Assembly (NCBI GenBank): GCA_035235625.1
Contig: CP141150.1
Span: 4,588,001-4,652,000, forward strand
DNA: 64,000 bases
Direction: 5' to 3'
Source of the DNA: Saururus chinensis
Lineage: Eukaryota > Streptophyta > Magnoliopsida > Piperales > Saururaceae
Each line of letters starts with the position of its first letter. The first letter of the stretch is position 1. The notes under the pieces were generated by a model. That model saw only the letters and a program-made list of their open reading frames with translations, was not told where the DNA came from and did not search any database. The translations under genes and the position numbers were made by a program. This document shows, piece after piece, positions 35,094-48,028 of this stretch.

Positions 35094-38000
35094 ATGGCAG
35101 AAGAAATTGTTAGTTTTATGCTTCACTATGAAGGACGCACAGATGGATTATTAATTAAGAGACCATCTACTTATGATGAACTTGAGATGCAAGTAGCTGG
35201 CAAAGTTGGGTGGGATTGAAGGAGATGGAAAATTACTATAAAATGTAATATTCCAATATTTGGATGGAGATCAAGACTAATATGTATAAATGATGATGCA
35301 TCATTGAGTTTTATGTTTCACCATTCGTCTCACATATTTTGTTTCGAGCTATTTCTAAAAAAAGAGGCCCGAGTGCCTAGTGAAAGGCATAGTAGTTCAC
35401 ACAGGAGCTCTGAAGAAAATGTGAGTAATGGAAGGCATATGCAAATGCCAGTGGATGATGATGAAGAAAGAAATTTATCGATGATAGTAGCTTCAAATGA
35501 ATGTCATAGGTTGTCTGCACCTATTGACGATGGAAGTGGACCTAATTGGAGGTAAGGTTTATTAAGATGTGAATCATGTTTGAATCTTATAATTTTCGAT
35601 AAAAAGTAGGATGTTAAATTATGAATTTTGTGTATAATGTGGAAGGTACACATCGCATACACATGACATTTAGCTTGACGGGCATTCATTACCCCAATAC
35701 ATGTGTTGGACATGCCAATGCTGGACCATCCAATCTAAGGTGAAATACATATTTATAAACGAATCTTCTAACATTTTTAGGTTTTAAATAAGGGTTTAAG
35801 TACTATGGAATTGAGTACATATGTGATGTTTATGTGTAGGGGCGCCGATGTCCATGATGAAGATGTTGATATAAATGAGGCCAATGAAGGTGAAGATAAT
35901 ATTGGAGAAGCAAGTGAAGAAGAGTATGACATGAACGAAGGTGTCAGAGGTGAAGAAAGTGCTCAACATATGGTTGACGGCAAGGTGGATGATGCGGTGA
36001 ACAATGCAATTGCGGCAAATGATATGAATGTGGATGATGAAGAGCCGCCATACTATGATGAAGAGGAGCCACTCTATGCACATATCATAAATGAGGAAAT
36101 AGATGTGGCAGTTAATTATGCCATGGAAATGGACTGACAAAATGAATAAGAGTTATATGTTAGGCACATCTCTGAGGATAAAGAGGCATTTGTCATAGCC
36201 TTGAGGGAGTTTTCAATTAAGAATCATATCCAATACAAGGTTCTACGCACAAATATGTTAGAGTATACAGTGAAATGCATTTATAGTACTTGCCCTTGGA
36301 GAGTTTATGGATCAATGAAGAAGGGTGTGGGGTACTTTAAATTGAAGACATATTGAGGTGACCACACTTGTAGGAATGTCAAGCTTAGCACTGATCATAG
36401 GCAATGTAGTGCATCATTTGTTTCGAAAGTCATTATGCCCACCATCCAAGCCGAATTAATTCTCACACCAAGTGATATTATTCAAAGAATAAAGGAAAAG
36501 TTCCACATTGATATTTCTTATAAGAAAGTACGGGCAGCAAGAAATATGACCATAAAAACCATTTATGAGGATTGGGCTGAATTATACAAACTGTTGCCAA
36601 TGTACCTCAAGGCAGTGTAAGATGCAAATCCTGGCACCTACTACAACTCGGAGTTTGATGAAGTAACTATGCAGATGGTGGTCTGTATAGGAAATTTAAG
36701 CGGATGTTTTGGGCATTTGGGCCTTCTATAGTGGGGTTTCGACATTACATCTCGGTGATTAGTGTTGATGTCACTCACTTGTATGGTCGGTATCCTGGAG
36801 ATCTTATGGCTGCAACGGCTATAGATGGGAACAATGGGCTATTTCCTCTAGCATTTGGGATAGTAGCAAAGGAAGATTATGAAAATTAGAAATGGTTCTT
36901 AAGTCAATTGAGGGATAATGTACTTATGGGTACGACGAATGTTGTAATCATTTCTAATCGACATAAGGGACTTTAGAAGGTTGTGCCAGAGATTCTCCCC
37001 CACCATACTTCTACCATTATTACTACATCAATCACATAAAGGCAAATTTTAAGGAGTTCAAAAATGATACACTGGCGGACTTGATTGAGGCAACGACCTG
37101 TGCACTAACAGTAGAATAGTTTAATGCAAAAATTGACTTGATTGGTTAGGAGAGTCCCAGGGCAAAACAACTTCTCTTAGGAGAAGGATTGCATCCTGAA
37201 CAGTGGTCTCTTGCTCACGATGATTTTATATGATTTGGCATGACGACTACAAATATGGCAAAAATTTTAAATAGCATTTTGAAGAAGGCACAAGGATTAC
37301 CTATGCAAGCTTTAGTGTCAGCTACTTTTTATCGGGTAGTAAAATTCTTCATGAAACGATCTTCTACTTCGGATGTCATAGCAACCCTATATACTCCCAG
37401 AGTGGAAGGGTTAATTAGAGAACAAACAAGAAAAATTAGGGAGTATATAATTAACAGGATCAACCGCAACGAGCACAAAGTAATGTCAATGTGTGGCCGA
37501 AAGGTTTTGGTGAATGCGGCTCATCATACTTGTACATGCAATCTCCCTTAAGTTTATTTGTATCCTTGCTTGCACCTTCTTGCCATGTGGGGAAAGCGCC
37601 GAGAGCCTAAACATGCAGGACTTTATTACATATCGATCGCTTATAGAAATGTGCACTCCGCACAATTTTATTCTCCTCGTGGTCGGGAGTTTTGGGAGAG
37701 ATATATACTTTATGTGTTAATCCCTCCAAGATCAACAAGACAACCTGGTTGCCTATGATCTATTTGCATTAGGAATATAATGGGCCGTGTGATCATGGAG
37801 AGAGATGGTAGAGCATGGTATAAATATGGGAGGTGCAAGCAATCTAGGCATAATAGTAAATCATGTAGAAGCCTTCCTGTTGATTGGTAAACATACAATT
37901 AGTCTTTTTATTTATTATCTATTTTAATTATGACTATATGTTCCTCGCGATCTTAATTTTTCGCAGATCATATGGAGTTTTTTTACAGGCTAGGCCCTAT

Positions 38001-39896
38001 TGATGAGACGGTACTTGACTGGCATGAGTCTCATAGGTCGGCTTCTATTTGGCGAGGAGATGTATTCTAACTGTTCATAAAATTTATTTAATTTTTTAGA
38101 CTATATATTACACTGGGTTATAATATTTAAATTTATTATAGGACCCCGAGTGCCTTGAGTATACCAAACATTTTCGATATCTTCGACAATGGCCCGTAGA
38201 TGAGCATCTTCTATCATATATTAAGCGAGCAGGATTTCAACATTTCATTCACATACAGTATGTTTGTCTCAATAGGCCTTAATTGATTGCTCATGTCGAG
38301 AGATGGAGGAGGGAGATACAGACATTTCACCTACCTTATGGGGAGATGTCCATCACTCTCATGGATGTGGCAGTTCTTTTAGGACTTCTCATCGAGAGAG
38401 GCTGTGGCAGGCACAACAAAAGGAGGTGATTTGGATTTATTAGTCAAACTCCTTGGCATAGCTCATCCTCCTACAGTGATGCATGGTAGCCGAGTGAGCC
38501 TTAGATGGCTCTTATGTGAGTTTCATGAGTTCCCAGCAAATGCCACAGAGATATTAATCGAGCAGCATGCACGAGCATATTTATTACATTTACTTGGGGA
38601 TACAATATTTGCGGATAACACGAGTAGCATGTACATGTTGTGTATCTCTCCTCTTTGCGTATTTCGACATGGCGGACACTTATACATGGGGCAGTGCCAC
38701 TCTTGCATTTTTATACCGAGAGTTAGGGAAAACATATCAGGCCATGACCTTGGGGATTGTAGGTTGTCAGACCCTTCTTTAGGTAAACAAATTCGTTGAA
38801 GTTAATATTTTTTCCACGCATAATTACTTCATATTTTTTAATAATTTTTATCATATTTTGTGATATAGCTATGGTCGTGGGAGCATTTACACATTGGCCG
38901 ACCAAGTATTTAGATGGGTCACGTAGTCAAGGGTGTTCCATTAGGAGCGAGGTAGGGTATTTTTATTTTTAACACTTAATTTTTTTATCATGGTTTTATT
39001 TGGATATGTTTACTTATGTTTTTAATTTGACTCCTTAAGGTGAAATGTTAAGAGGAGAAAAATAAAAAATCCACAAGGAGTCCTCCGTTTGTATAGAGGA
39101 GAATTAGACCACCAACTGCCTTATCAAGTAATTTTATTTCATTATCGAATTTCATACAATGATTATAAGATATGTAAGGTCATTAAAACTTAATTATCTT
39201 TATAAAATGTGTAGGTTATTTGGTAGCCGTACTCGCCGGAGGTTTTGGCTGTTACCTTCTCTTTGTGCCGAGGGTAGAGATGTGTGGCTATCACGAATGC
39301 CACTCATCTGTTTTGAAATTGTCGAGATGTACTTGCCGGATCGTGTGATGCTCCAATTGAACTTGGAGCAAGAGGTCCCTCCTCGTACTGTAGAGTTTGT
39401 CCATCGCATCACTCAACAAGGCCGCCATATTATCAACTAGGCTCTACATCATGCAGCATATATCGCTCGATGGGATAATAGGAGAGCCACTATAATCCGA
39501 GGGGAGATAGCTACAACATCGCGAGATGTTTGTAGCCTGTATATGTAGTGGTATTTATCTATTATGCAGCGATATATTTTACTGCCCAATAATGTAGAGG
39601 AGATGACATATCATCCTAGGGGTGCATTTGAGGCAACTTTGGTAAGTATATCGTAATTTATTTTCTTATAATATTTTCTTATTTCACATTTATTATTTAT
39701 CTAACCTTTATTTTAATTTTTATATAGCTTGGATTAGTGCAATAGACACTTGTCAATTTGACTAATGCAGTTAACACTTATACTTCAAATGAGATCTTAT
39801 TAGCATCATGTTAGTCGATGATCAGGCAACATCAAGATGTCCTTAGTAGCTTGCCACTTCTTCAGTCGATGATTATAGACGTTCATGGACATTATC
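35094..39896 (+). pseudogene. Mutator-like transposase with plant mobile domain, decayed
   Basis: Collinear remnants on the + strand. N-terminal domain 35,094-35,552 (MAEEIVSFMLHYEGR, with a stop at 35,217). Acidic linker 35,840-36,137. MuDR N-terminal domain 36,165-36,620 (EAFVIALREFSIKNHIQYKV). MULE transposase core 36,750-36,980 (VDVTHLYGRYPGDLMAATAI, then NGLFPLAFGIV), a D-containing catalytic block. 37,240-37,550 (TTNMAKILNSILKKAQGLPM), SWIM-like and zinc-knuckle segment about 37,560-37,890 (RCKQSRHNSKSC). Plant mobile domain 38,145-39,440 (AGFQHFIHIQYVCLN, YGEMSITLMDVAVLLGL) and a tail to about 39,895. There are many stops and frameshifts. The PMD is known both in host genes and in plant transposons. 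The tail is cut at 39,898 by an LTR. Terminal inverted repeats were not found. Confidence 0.8.
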
Positions 39897-39897
39897 T

Positions 39898-41045
39898 ATA
39901 ACACCCCGACCTGGACTGGGGGTTAGTTCGGAAGACAAAATCAGCGTGTATTAAATTAAGTGAAAAAATTAAAACCGACTGACCAGGAGCTACAGACTCT
40001 AAGTGCGAGAGTCATAACGTTCATCCACCCCTGACCCGAAAAACCCTAACCTGGACCAACGTTATTTAATTATTGGTTGCCTACATACATATTGGATATT
40101 ATCTCTGACATTATTCCAATACGATCGGATCCAAACGTAGTTCTGCCTAACAACTACTACATTCATTAGACCTCATAAAATTATATACGATAAAATACGT
40201 ATACTTTATATCCAAATAATTAATTCGGAATAAGATGGAAATCTTATGAATGATCGGAGTCAAACAGACGTCAATAAGGTAGCGAAATACATATCTCACA
40301 TAGGTGAACAGAATACTAACAAAACCACACATCCCAGTCTATCATAGAGCGGGGCAGAACACACAACAGAGTATGTTGGATCATATCAGATCCTATAAGA
40401 TAATATTAGATTTCATCCAACCATACTGATCATATCAGATCAGAGTATATCAGATCACAATAGAGCATTTTAGTGTAATTTGGATCACCACAGAATATAT
40501 CAAAGTAGATCGAATAGAAATATAGAAGCATATATCAGGCCATAACAAATTACTAATTAAGATATGCATGCATATAACTTATATTAAATTAGAAGGTAAG
40601 AAAAGCATACTCCCCTGCAGTTTCAGAAGTGGCAACGTTCGGAGTTGCTCATTTCCTCAGGGCATCTTCCCTTTCAAGTCCGAAGATGGCGAGCAGAACC
40701 TCTTCTAACTTCGGAATACTTTTCTCTTTCTGTGCCCGTAGGCGGCAGATATAACCTCCCCTTGCTCTGGGATGTTTCCCCTATACATTGTTGCTAACTT
40801 GAAAAATGGATGCTTCTATTGCGTAGAACACCCTCGAATTAGTTAAAAACGTTTTTTGAACGGAAGAAAACAGACTCAAAATGACTCCATAAACTCCCCC
40901 GGAAAACTAAACCGAAGTTTCAATTTATAGGAGAAGCCCTGTGAGCCGACGGTGTGCGTGCAACATGTGTCGCACCATTATTGGCCCAAAAGGCAGCACT
41001 ACCGTGTGTCCGCACGTGAACCATAGTATGTATGCTCTCACAAAA
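39898..41045 (-). mobile_element. Truncated LTR, family B copy 3
   Basis: The + strand start TATAACACCCCGACC is a mutated form of the TGTAACACCCCG end. The block ttggttgcctacatacatattggatattat (40,074-40,103) and the tandem-unit remnant (cctccccttgctctgggatg, 40,757) match B2 and B4. It extends to the cgtgtg-rich U3 part and stops near 41,045 without a recognisable 5' end or target duplication. Confidence 0.65.
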
Positions 41046-41990
41046 AAGAAAATGGACGGAAATGCAGAATGGGATTATTGCAAAAATCGTTTTCCATGAT
41101 TTATAGGAAATCATGTTGGAAGACACCTTGTCCCATTAGAACGGATGCGTCCATTCATTAACAAACACATTCATGGAAAACCAAACCAAATGAAGTTAGG
41201 TTAAGAGAAAACTAAACTAAATGAATTTGTCCAAAAAATAATCTTGTTGACCCAACCCAACCCGATCCGATTCGGCCGTATAGGTTAGCCCACCTAGGTG
41301 CATGAGTCTAGCATGCATCTCCCTCATAAAAGTGGGTTAGCCCAAGGGTCTAACTTGAAAAGCCAAACTTGTGCCTTATATATCATTAATATCAAATTAT
41401 TCTAGACGATATGGGATTATTCACACTAATTCACATGTGTGATTCTTATTTATTATAAAGTGGGTTTGGGTTCTCTCTACTATATGGACTTGACCCACTT
41501 AAGTAATATAGGCATCACCCACATGAATATTATGTTACCTTAATAATATAAGCTTAACCCATTAAATTTAATGTCTACTTTTAAAATAAAATTTACCTCC
41601 ACTCGATGTGCACTAAATAATGTAAGCTAAAAATTCTAATTTTAATTTCGATTCTGATTAATTAAATAATGTGTGATAAGATGTAAATAAATTTGGACAA
41701 AAAAAAAATCCATTGTTTTTTGGGAGGGAGGAAGGGAGGATTCTCTCTTAAAAAAGATAAGAGAATGAAGATGTTTTGGACCTTTCGTTATGAAAAGAAA
41801 AGAATAAAGATGTTGCATGCGTCTCGAGGATTGGATGCGGAGAATTAGGAGGTGGGGGAATGGGGGAGCAAATACCGCCGCTGTTGTGCTTGTCGGTGGA
41901 CCACGTATGACCGCCCATCAAGAGGAAAGGATGCCGGACCCGCGAATTTATGACTCCATTTTCCTCTCTCCTCGCCCCTAAAACCGTCCA
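41046..41990. other. Intergenic DNA upstream of CDI
   Basis: AT-rich sequence with GA-rich patches near 41,720. The 41,950-42,300 part is CT-rich, typical of a plant 5' leader; a candidate leader intron runs from the gtacttcttc after 42,127 to the gtttgccag before 42,236. No other gene is seen. Confidence 0.4.
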
Positions 41991-42308
41991 ATTCGTCTCT
42001 CTCTCGTCCTCCTCCTCTCCCATTTGATTTCTGACCATCCTACATTTCCTCGCTTCCTCTTCCCATATTTCCACTTATCCTTCCCGGATCATTCTAAGCC
42101 CCCACTGCCCATCTTCATCATTATCAGGTACTTCTTCTTCCTTTTTTTTTGTGTGTTGCAAAAAAAAGAAAAGGAACTGGCGACGAAGTTGATCTCCGTT
42201 TCTTTTGCTGTTTCTCTTTGCTCTTGTTTGCCAGATCTGTGTCGGCCGATCTTCTCCGCCCTGTAGCGCCGTCGGTGGCTTCCAAGGTATCTGCAAGTTT
42301 CGTCCACC

Positions 42309-43136
42309 ATGGTTGAGAGCTCAGCCGGGGATAATGACGTTCTGTGCCCGGATCCCGTGTCCAACCTCCGCCGGTCTACCCCATCTGCCCCCGCGGCGGC
42401 ACTCAGCAATGGCAACCCCAAAACCTTCAAGATCTTCATAGGTTATGATCCCCGCGAAGATCTCGCTTACGAAGTCTGCCGCTACTCCATCCTCAAGCGA
42501 GCTTCCATCCCCGTCGAAATTCACCCCATCAAGCAGTCGGATCTGAGGAGCAATGGCGTTTACTGGCGTGAGAGAGGCCCCACCGAAAGCACTGAATTCT
42601 CCTTCTCTCGGTTCTTGACCCCCTACCTCGCCCATTTCCAAGGCTGGGCCATGTTTGTCGACTGTGATTTCCTCTACACGGTTGACATCCAGGAGTTAAC
42701 TCAGCTGATTGACGATAAGTACGCGATAATGTGCGTGCAGCATGATTACACTCCCAAGGAGAGCACCAAGATGGACGGCGCCATACAGACGGTGTACCCC
42801 AGGAAGAACTGGTCGTCCATGGTTCTGTACAACTGCGGTCACCCTAAGAACAAAGTTCTCACTCCAGATTTGGTAAACTCCCAGACGGGTGCTTTTCTTC
42901 ATAGGTTCATGTGGCTTGAGGATCATGAAATCGGCTCGATTCCGTTTGTTTGGAATTTTCTGGTGGGTCACAACAAGGTCGATGAGAATGATCCAGCCAC
43001 CGTGCCAAAGGCCATCCACTACACGACTGGTGGCCCTTGGTTTGAGGCCTGGAAGAACTGTGAGTTTGCAGATCTATGGGTGAAGGAGATGGAAGAGTAC
43101 AAAAGGGAGGCCAACAAGGATAAGAAGCTTCAGTAG
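42309..43136 (+). CDS. CDI: CDI-type nucleotide-diphospho-sugar transferase-fold protein
   Basis: A single-exon 275-aa protein with no signal peptide or membrane segment. After a variable serine/alanine-rich N-terminus (1-37), the core runs KIFIGYDPREDLAYEVCRYS (41-60), RGPTESTEFSFSRFLTP, the metal-binding type motif FVDCDFLY (D118-C-D120), MCVQHDYTPKESTKMDGAIQ, and PKAIHYTTGGPWFEAW near the C-terminus. This is the layout of a GT-A fold glycosyltransferase. I recognise it as the plant family of Arabidopsis At1g64980 (CDI, cadmium-induced); its donor and acceptor are not established. Start is ATG 42,309 in good context (CACCATGG). The reading frame is intact. Confidence 0.88.
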   Translation: MVESSAGDNDVLCPDPVSNLRRSTPSAPAAALSNGNPKTFKIFIGYDPREDLAYEVCRYSILKRASIPVEIHPIKQSDLRSNGVYWRERGPTESTEFSFSRFLTPYLAHFQGWAMFVDCDFLYTVDIQELTQLIDDKYAIMCVQHDYTPKESTKMDGAIQTVYPRKNWSSMVLYNCGHPKNKVLTPDLVNSQTGAFLHRFMWLEDHEIGSIPFVWNFLVGHNKVDENDPATVPKAIHYTTGGPWFEAWKNCEFADLWVKEMEEYKREANKDKKLQ

Positions 43137-44200
43137 GCAGCGGGCCATATCATTCGTTTCTTAATTTCTATACTACTAAGGCTTGGCATCCTCTTGATCT
43201 TAAATAGGTGGATACTCAGAGTGCGGTGCACGGTAACAGCTATAATTGTGTAGACTCGTATTTTTTTCAGTGATTACATTGATATTTGATTCATGTATTT
43301 TTCATTCAACAATGTGAAGCTTAGCATGTGATGTAAATTTTGCAGCCTGTTGGATCAAGTGGTTTTATAACCCACTCTGTGCACTGTGACTTCTCTATTG
43401 CGATGAAAACTACAATGTGATATTGACACTTTTATAGTTAAATTTTACATTTGAAGGTGAGGTTGTTTTTTGATGGGATATGACAATAAGTTACGAATTC
43501 GGGTCTGTGCAAGCTCGTTGCCATTTCTTCTCTTATGGGTTGTGTGCTGACCATGTACTTGCATCTGATATGCTGACATTCTAAAGGAGGTGATTTCTTA
43601 AGAAAAAAAATCCTTGAGTTTAAAGTATCCTTTGCAATGTGACATGAAGCCTCTTCCATTTATCTCTTTTTAGTTGAAAATACTGCTTTGGGACCCTCCG
43701 AGAAAGTGATAGTACTGAGAATTTGAAGTTGTCGAATTAACATTTTGGAATTTGGTCTTTTTTGCATAATAACTGTGACTTTCAATCTGATACGTTGTTT
43801 CTTCAATTCTTAATTAGGATTGGGGCAAAGAAAAGTTTGATAATATTTGCTTTAACAGTAATTTTTGTGCTTACTTTTCTCGAAAAGATTTTGCTGCTTC
43901 GTATAGTAACAGAACTTGATGCTGTAATTTCGTTACCATCTTTCTGTTATTGGTGACAAATTCATTTCATTGGCATCCAATTGATCTAGTTTGTAGTTTT
44001 AAGAATTAGAGGATGTATAATGAAGAAATGTAGAACCTCTCATCAGGCTGAATTTACTTCTTACGCAAGTCCTGTATTTTTTAACTGGAATGATAATGTC
44101 CAGCCAGGTGGATTGGGAGGCTGTGCGATTCGACCCACCTCTTGTCGTTGTCATTTGCAGAGTTGAATATTGGGTTTGATAATGGTGGACCGTTTGCTTG
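43137..44200. other. CDI 3' region and intergenic DNA
   Basis: The 3' untranslated region followed by AT-rich DNA with no gene or transposon that I recognise. Confidence 0.4.
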
Positions 44201-46046
44201 CAGGGAATTTCTGGCTGTGATCATTTAATGGGTCTTTAACCGATCCAATTCTGACTGCGTTGCGGGGAAAAGCTTTGGCAGTTTGCGGTTGAAACTGTGA
44301 AGAATCTGGGTTTTTCCTTTGTTGGGTGCCTGGCCTAGTGTGAGGACTGCGGGCTTTTATCTCGCTTCGAGCGGGAGATTGTTGGGTACCCATTTGCTGT
44401 TTGGTGATTTTGAATGTGCCGGAGGGTCGGAACTGCTGTCTGACAACGAGGTGGTTCGTTTCTGTTCAGCTTTGTGGCTTCCATTGTGGGAGCTTACGGG
44501 AGACAGTACAGAATTTCGCAGGGATCGTATAAATCCTCTGTTTTTGAAGGAGTTCGACGACAATTAGGAGGAGTATAAAGCTTTCTTCTTCTTTTCCTTC
44601 TTAAGAAAAAGTTTCATCATGTCCGGATTTCAAAGGAGCCGGATTGATTCCTGAATTGTTGTGTGGGGTTGTCACTTTTTACGGTTGTCTCTGTCAGATC
44701 TTTCTAGCCGTTTGGTAGGGAACTTTAATTCGGGCAGTAGGTTCAAGTATAGAGGACATGGTTGCTTAGAGTTTTGATAGAGGTAACAGCTTTGCTGCAA
44801 TTTTGGGGGAATTGTGAGGCTGTTTTTGTTGCTATTTTTTGCTTTGTTTTCATTATTCTTATAGCTTTCTCAGCCTGAGATTCCTTTCTCTTTTCAAAGT
44901 TTCATCCTTTGTGCGCAGAATATCCTGCTCTCTGCTAGTTGAAAAGGTTTTGAAAGGCTGCGAGCTTTCGTTTCTATCTGCATATTTTTTTACAACTATC
45001 GAAATTCTAAAAGTATTGAATACGTTTTATGCTTTGGAAAAAAAAATAAGAATACATTTTCGAGTTGTAGAATGTTCGGGTTTTTCTGCACTAATGGTGC
45101 AAATATTCTTTGATTTCTTGTATCAACCAATTTTTATTGCATTGCTATTAATTTTGGTTAATGTGACCTGTTTTGATTTTGTATTGAGGCATTATTAAGT
45201 TTTGGGGAAGAGATGCAGGTTTAGCTTAAATGGTCTTTGATAGGATTTTTTCTTCTTTTGTAGGCTGGCTGGTAAAAGAGCTGGGGTTTATTGATTTGAG
45301 AAAGATGAAAAGAGCGGTGCTTGTGGCTGTATTTGCTTCCATTGGAAACTTGTTGCAAGGATGGGATAATGCAATAATTGTAGGTAATTATGAATCATTT
45401 TGAAGCTACATTCAATTCGCGACATCTTTACAGTTTGCACTTGAAGTTAATTGTGAAGCACATGGTTGTTTCTGCAGGGGCTGTTCTCTACATAAAGAAA
45501 GAATTCGATCTTAAGACAGTAAACCAACCGTGGAAGGTTTGATAGTTGCCATGTCACTCATTGGAGCTACACTTATTACAACCTGCTCCGGGGTCATATC
45601 AGATTGGCATGGTCGGCGTCCCATGTTGATTATCTCCTCAGTCCTTTTACTTTGTCAGTGGTTTGGTCATGTTGTGGTCTCCCAATGTCTAGTACTTCTG
45701 TTGGCCAGACTTTTAGATGGATTTGGCATAGGGTTAGCTGTAACCCTTGTGCCAGTGTACATATCTGAAACGGCTCCATCTGATATAAGGGGATTGTTGA
45801 ATACCCTTCCGCAGTTTAGTGGATCTGGTGGAATGTTTCTATCCTATTGCATGGTTTTTGGGATGTCTTTGATGGACAATCCAAGCTGGAGACTGATGCT
45901 TGGAGTTCTCTCCATTCCGTCTCTCTTATACTTTTTCTTGACTGTATTCTTTTTGCCTGAGTCTCCACGCTGGCTTGTAAACAAAGGACGTATGCTGGAG
46001 GCTAAACGAGTATTACAGAGGCTACGAGGCCGCGAAGATGTCTCAG
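44200..46046 (+). pseudogene. 5' piece of a tonoplast monosaccharide transporter gene (TMT/MSSP)
   Basis: Exon 1 is 45,305-45,383 (MKRAVLVAVFASIGNLLQGW) and exon 2 is 45,478-46,046, both with good GT-AG borders in the family's usual phase. About 1 kb upstream looks like the leader. Exon 2 holds the sugar-transporter signatures GRRPMLIISSV, LLLARLLDGFGIGLAVTLVP, ETAPSDIRGLLNTLPQFSGS and PESPRWLVNKGRMLEAKRVL. It is broken: a 2-nt insertion near 45,518 shifts the frame (KTVNQPWKV-stop), and 45,645-45,695 is read in the wrong frame between two compensating indels. Sequence ends at the donor after REDVSG; all later exons are missing. The intact family members load sugars into the vacuole by proton antiport. 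Confidence 0.85.
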
Positions 46047-46962
46047 GTTTGTAGCAGAGCAATTCTTTTTTTCTTTTGAACTAAGATAAATGTTCTTTGT
46101 GGCGTAAGCTGCGTGAGTCGGGGGAGATCATAGGCCGTCGGATTTTTATTTAATTGTGCATGAGCATAAAATTACCTACTTATTTCTTATTAACACGCTC
46201 ACATGTTCATGTTAACTTATTTTAATATAAGAAGGGAGACGTCCTTGGGATGGATGGAGGCGCCACGATGGATATTGACGGCCAGGAAATTAAGTATGAT
46301 GATTTTGTCGTGGAGGTGTAGTAGCCTCCAAGGCGACTATTCCTTTGGAAAATGAGCACCGTCGTGGGGCATACATGCTGTCCAGTGCACATGCGCACGA
46401 TCTGTGAGCCATGTTATTTGGTATTATTCCTTTAAATTAAACAATCTTCGCTTACTTATACTAGTATATAGCAGACACCTTAGACTTGCAATATCTTCAT
46501 GCACCAAAATTTGATTATCTTATCTCCTTGCATATTAGTTTCGTCATGTATAAAATATTAAATTTTAATAATGAATTATGAAAATGATACTTGCTCTTTT
46601 TATTAATAGCTTAAATAGAAAAAAATTATTGTTCCATATTAAATGATTCATATTACTTAATCTATGCCGTTAGATGTTCTAAAACGCTTCTTACACAATT
46701 TTTTTTCATCATCCTAGTATCCTCGTTGCGCAACAACACGTAGTAAGATACGAACACTTCAACCACGGTGAGCGACCACTAGTCGTTGGCTGTTTCCGCC
46801 TCATCTTGCCATTGTCTTCTTAGTAATGGGTTGCTTGCTGTGTTTAGCATATGAGGCATGGGGGTGTCAAAGTCGTCGTTGATGTTGGGCTACTAGCGGC
46901 CGATCAAGGAGAGGATGGCCCTCACGTTCAGGAGATTGGCTTGGGCTTGGCCATTCTGATGA
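46047..46962. other. Sequence joining the two transporter relics
   Basis: AT-rich to 46,700, then GC-richer. It begins with what should be the TMT second intron. No transposon end was found at either join. Confidence 0.35.
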
Positions 46963-46963
46963 G

Positions 46964-47290
46964 GCCTCCAGCAGAAGCTACTGGCAGTGGAGCAAGCACG
47001 ACTTCTTCCCAGAGGAGTCCTTCCACAGCTGACCCTCCTACTAATCCGCACTATTGAAGACACCTACTTGCCTCAAGGACTGGATCGGTGCCCGCTCCTC
47101 TGATGAGGCTAAGCTTGAGGGCAGCTATGAATTGGAGAACGCCATGCACCGTTGCCTGACCTGGTGGGACCTCGTTTGGCTCAACTTTGGTGCCGTTGTT
47201 GGCTCCAGCATCTTCGTCTTCACCGGCCAGGAGGCCCACAACCATATCGGCCCTGCCATTGTCCTAGCCTACATTGCCTACATCCTAACC
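46964..47290 (+). pseudogene. N-terminal fragment of a cationic amino-acid transporter (CAT)
   Basis: In one frame 46,964-47,290 reads YWQWSKHDFFPEESFHS, stop, PSY, stop, SALLKTPTCLKDWIGARSSD, then LTWWDLVWLNFGAVVGSSIF and TGQEAHNHIGPAIVLAYIAY. This is the N-terminus and first membrane segments of plant CAT proteins (normally FIGIGAVIGAGIFVLTGQEA-like). Two in-frame stops replace conserved codons and the match stops abruptly after the second membrane segment. It is a dead fragment. CATs are APC-superfamily plasma-membrane or tonoplast transporters. Confidence 0.8.
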
Positions 47291-48028
47291 TCTAAGAGAG
47301 CCCCGTTAAATCAGAAGGATGCCTATTTATTCAAAGCCCACATAAGGATTAAGGAGGGTATAAATAGGGAAGAAGAGAGAGGTGGAAGCCCTAATTGAAG
47401 GGCTGCCTCCTTCCTCTCCTCTCTCTCCTATTCTGCCCTTCCTCTCCCTCTCTTTGGTGCGCCCCCCCTTGTCTCAAAGAGAGCAAGAGGCTGGCCACCC
47501 TTCTCCTCTCCCTCTATTCTCCTTTGCGAGTGGTGCAAGAAGGGAATCCTCTCTCACATGTGTGTGGCTTCAAGTTCTAGGATTGGATGCCTCCTTGCTG
47601 ATTTTTTCATCTAAGAAAGGGGTTATTTGAGGGATCTACACACAAATCAAGGTAATCATTTTACTTGATTAATTGTTTTTGTGATTCAATTGAGATTGGG
47701 CATCAGCATAAAGGAAAGGGACGTCCTAGGGCTGATCGGCACCAAAGGTCAATCTTTACCTTTCCTCTATTTTATTTTGTTTTATTTTATGCCCTGATTT
47801 ACATGTTTATTGCTTATGATTATGTATGTTCATGTGATTGTGTAGTGGATTGTGTTTAAAGTCAGTGTTTTTATAAAAGGTGCCTCCCCCTAGGCTTGCC
47901 CACTGCCACGTTTCCATTTTGATGCCACTTTACAAGTGCTGGCTAACCTCTAGCCATCATCTCATGGCCTTAGTCATGATCTGACAAGTAGAGGGGTAGC
48001 TAGTGTTGCAACAACAATGCTAGCTAAG
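47291..48028 (+). other. Unknown segment with a TATA box, possible LTR fragment
   Basis: TATAAATAGGG near 47,359 is followed by a CT-rich leader, as in many LTR promoters. No TG...CA ends or target duplication were identified, and no coding sequence. Confidence 0.3.

Noticed and set aside
42321..42641. Minus-strand open frames over CDI
   Set aside because: They are shadows of the CDI coding region.
45530..46054. Reading the TMT segment as a functional short transporter
   Set aside because: It begins after a frameshift, contains a 50-bp wrong-frame stretch and lacks most membrane segments.
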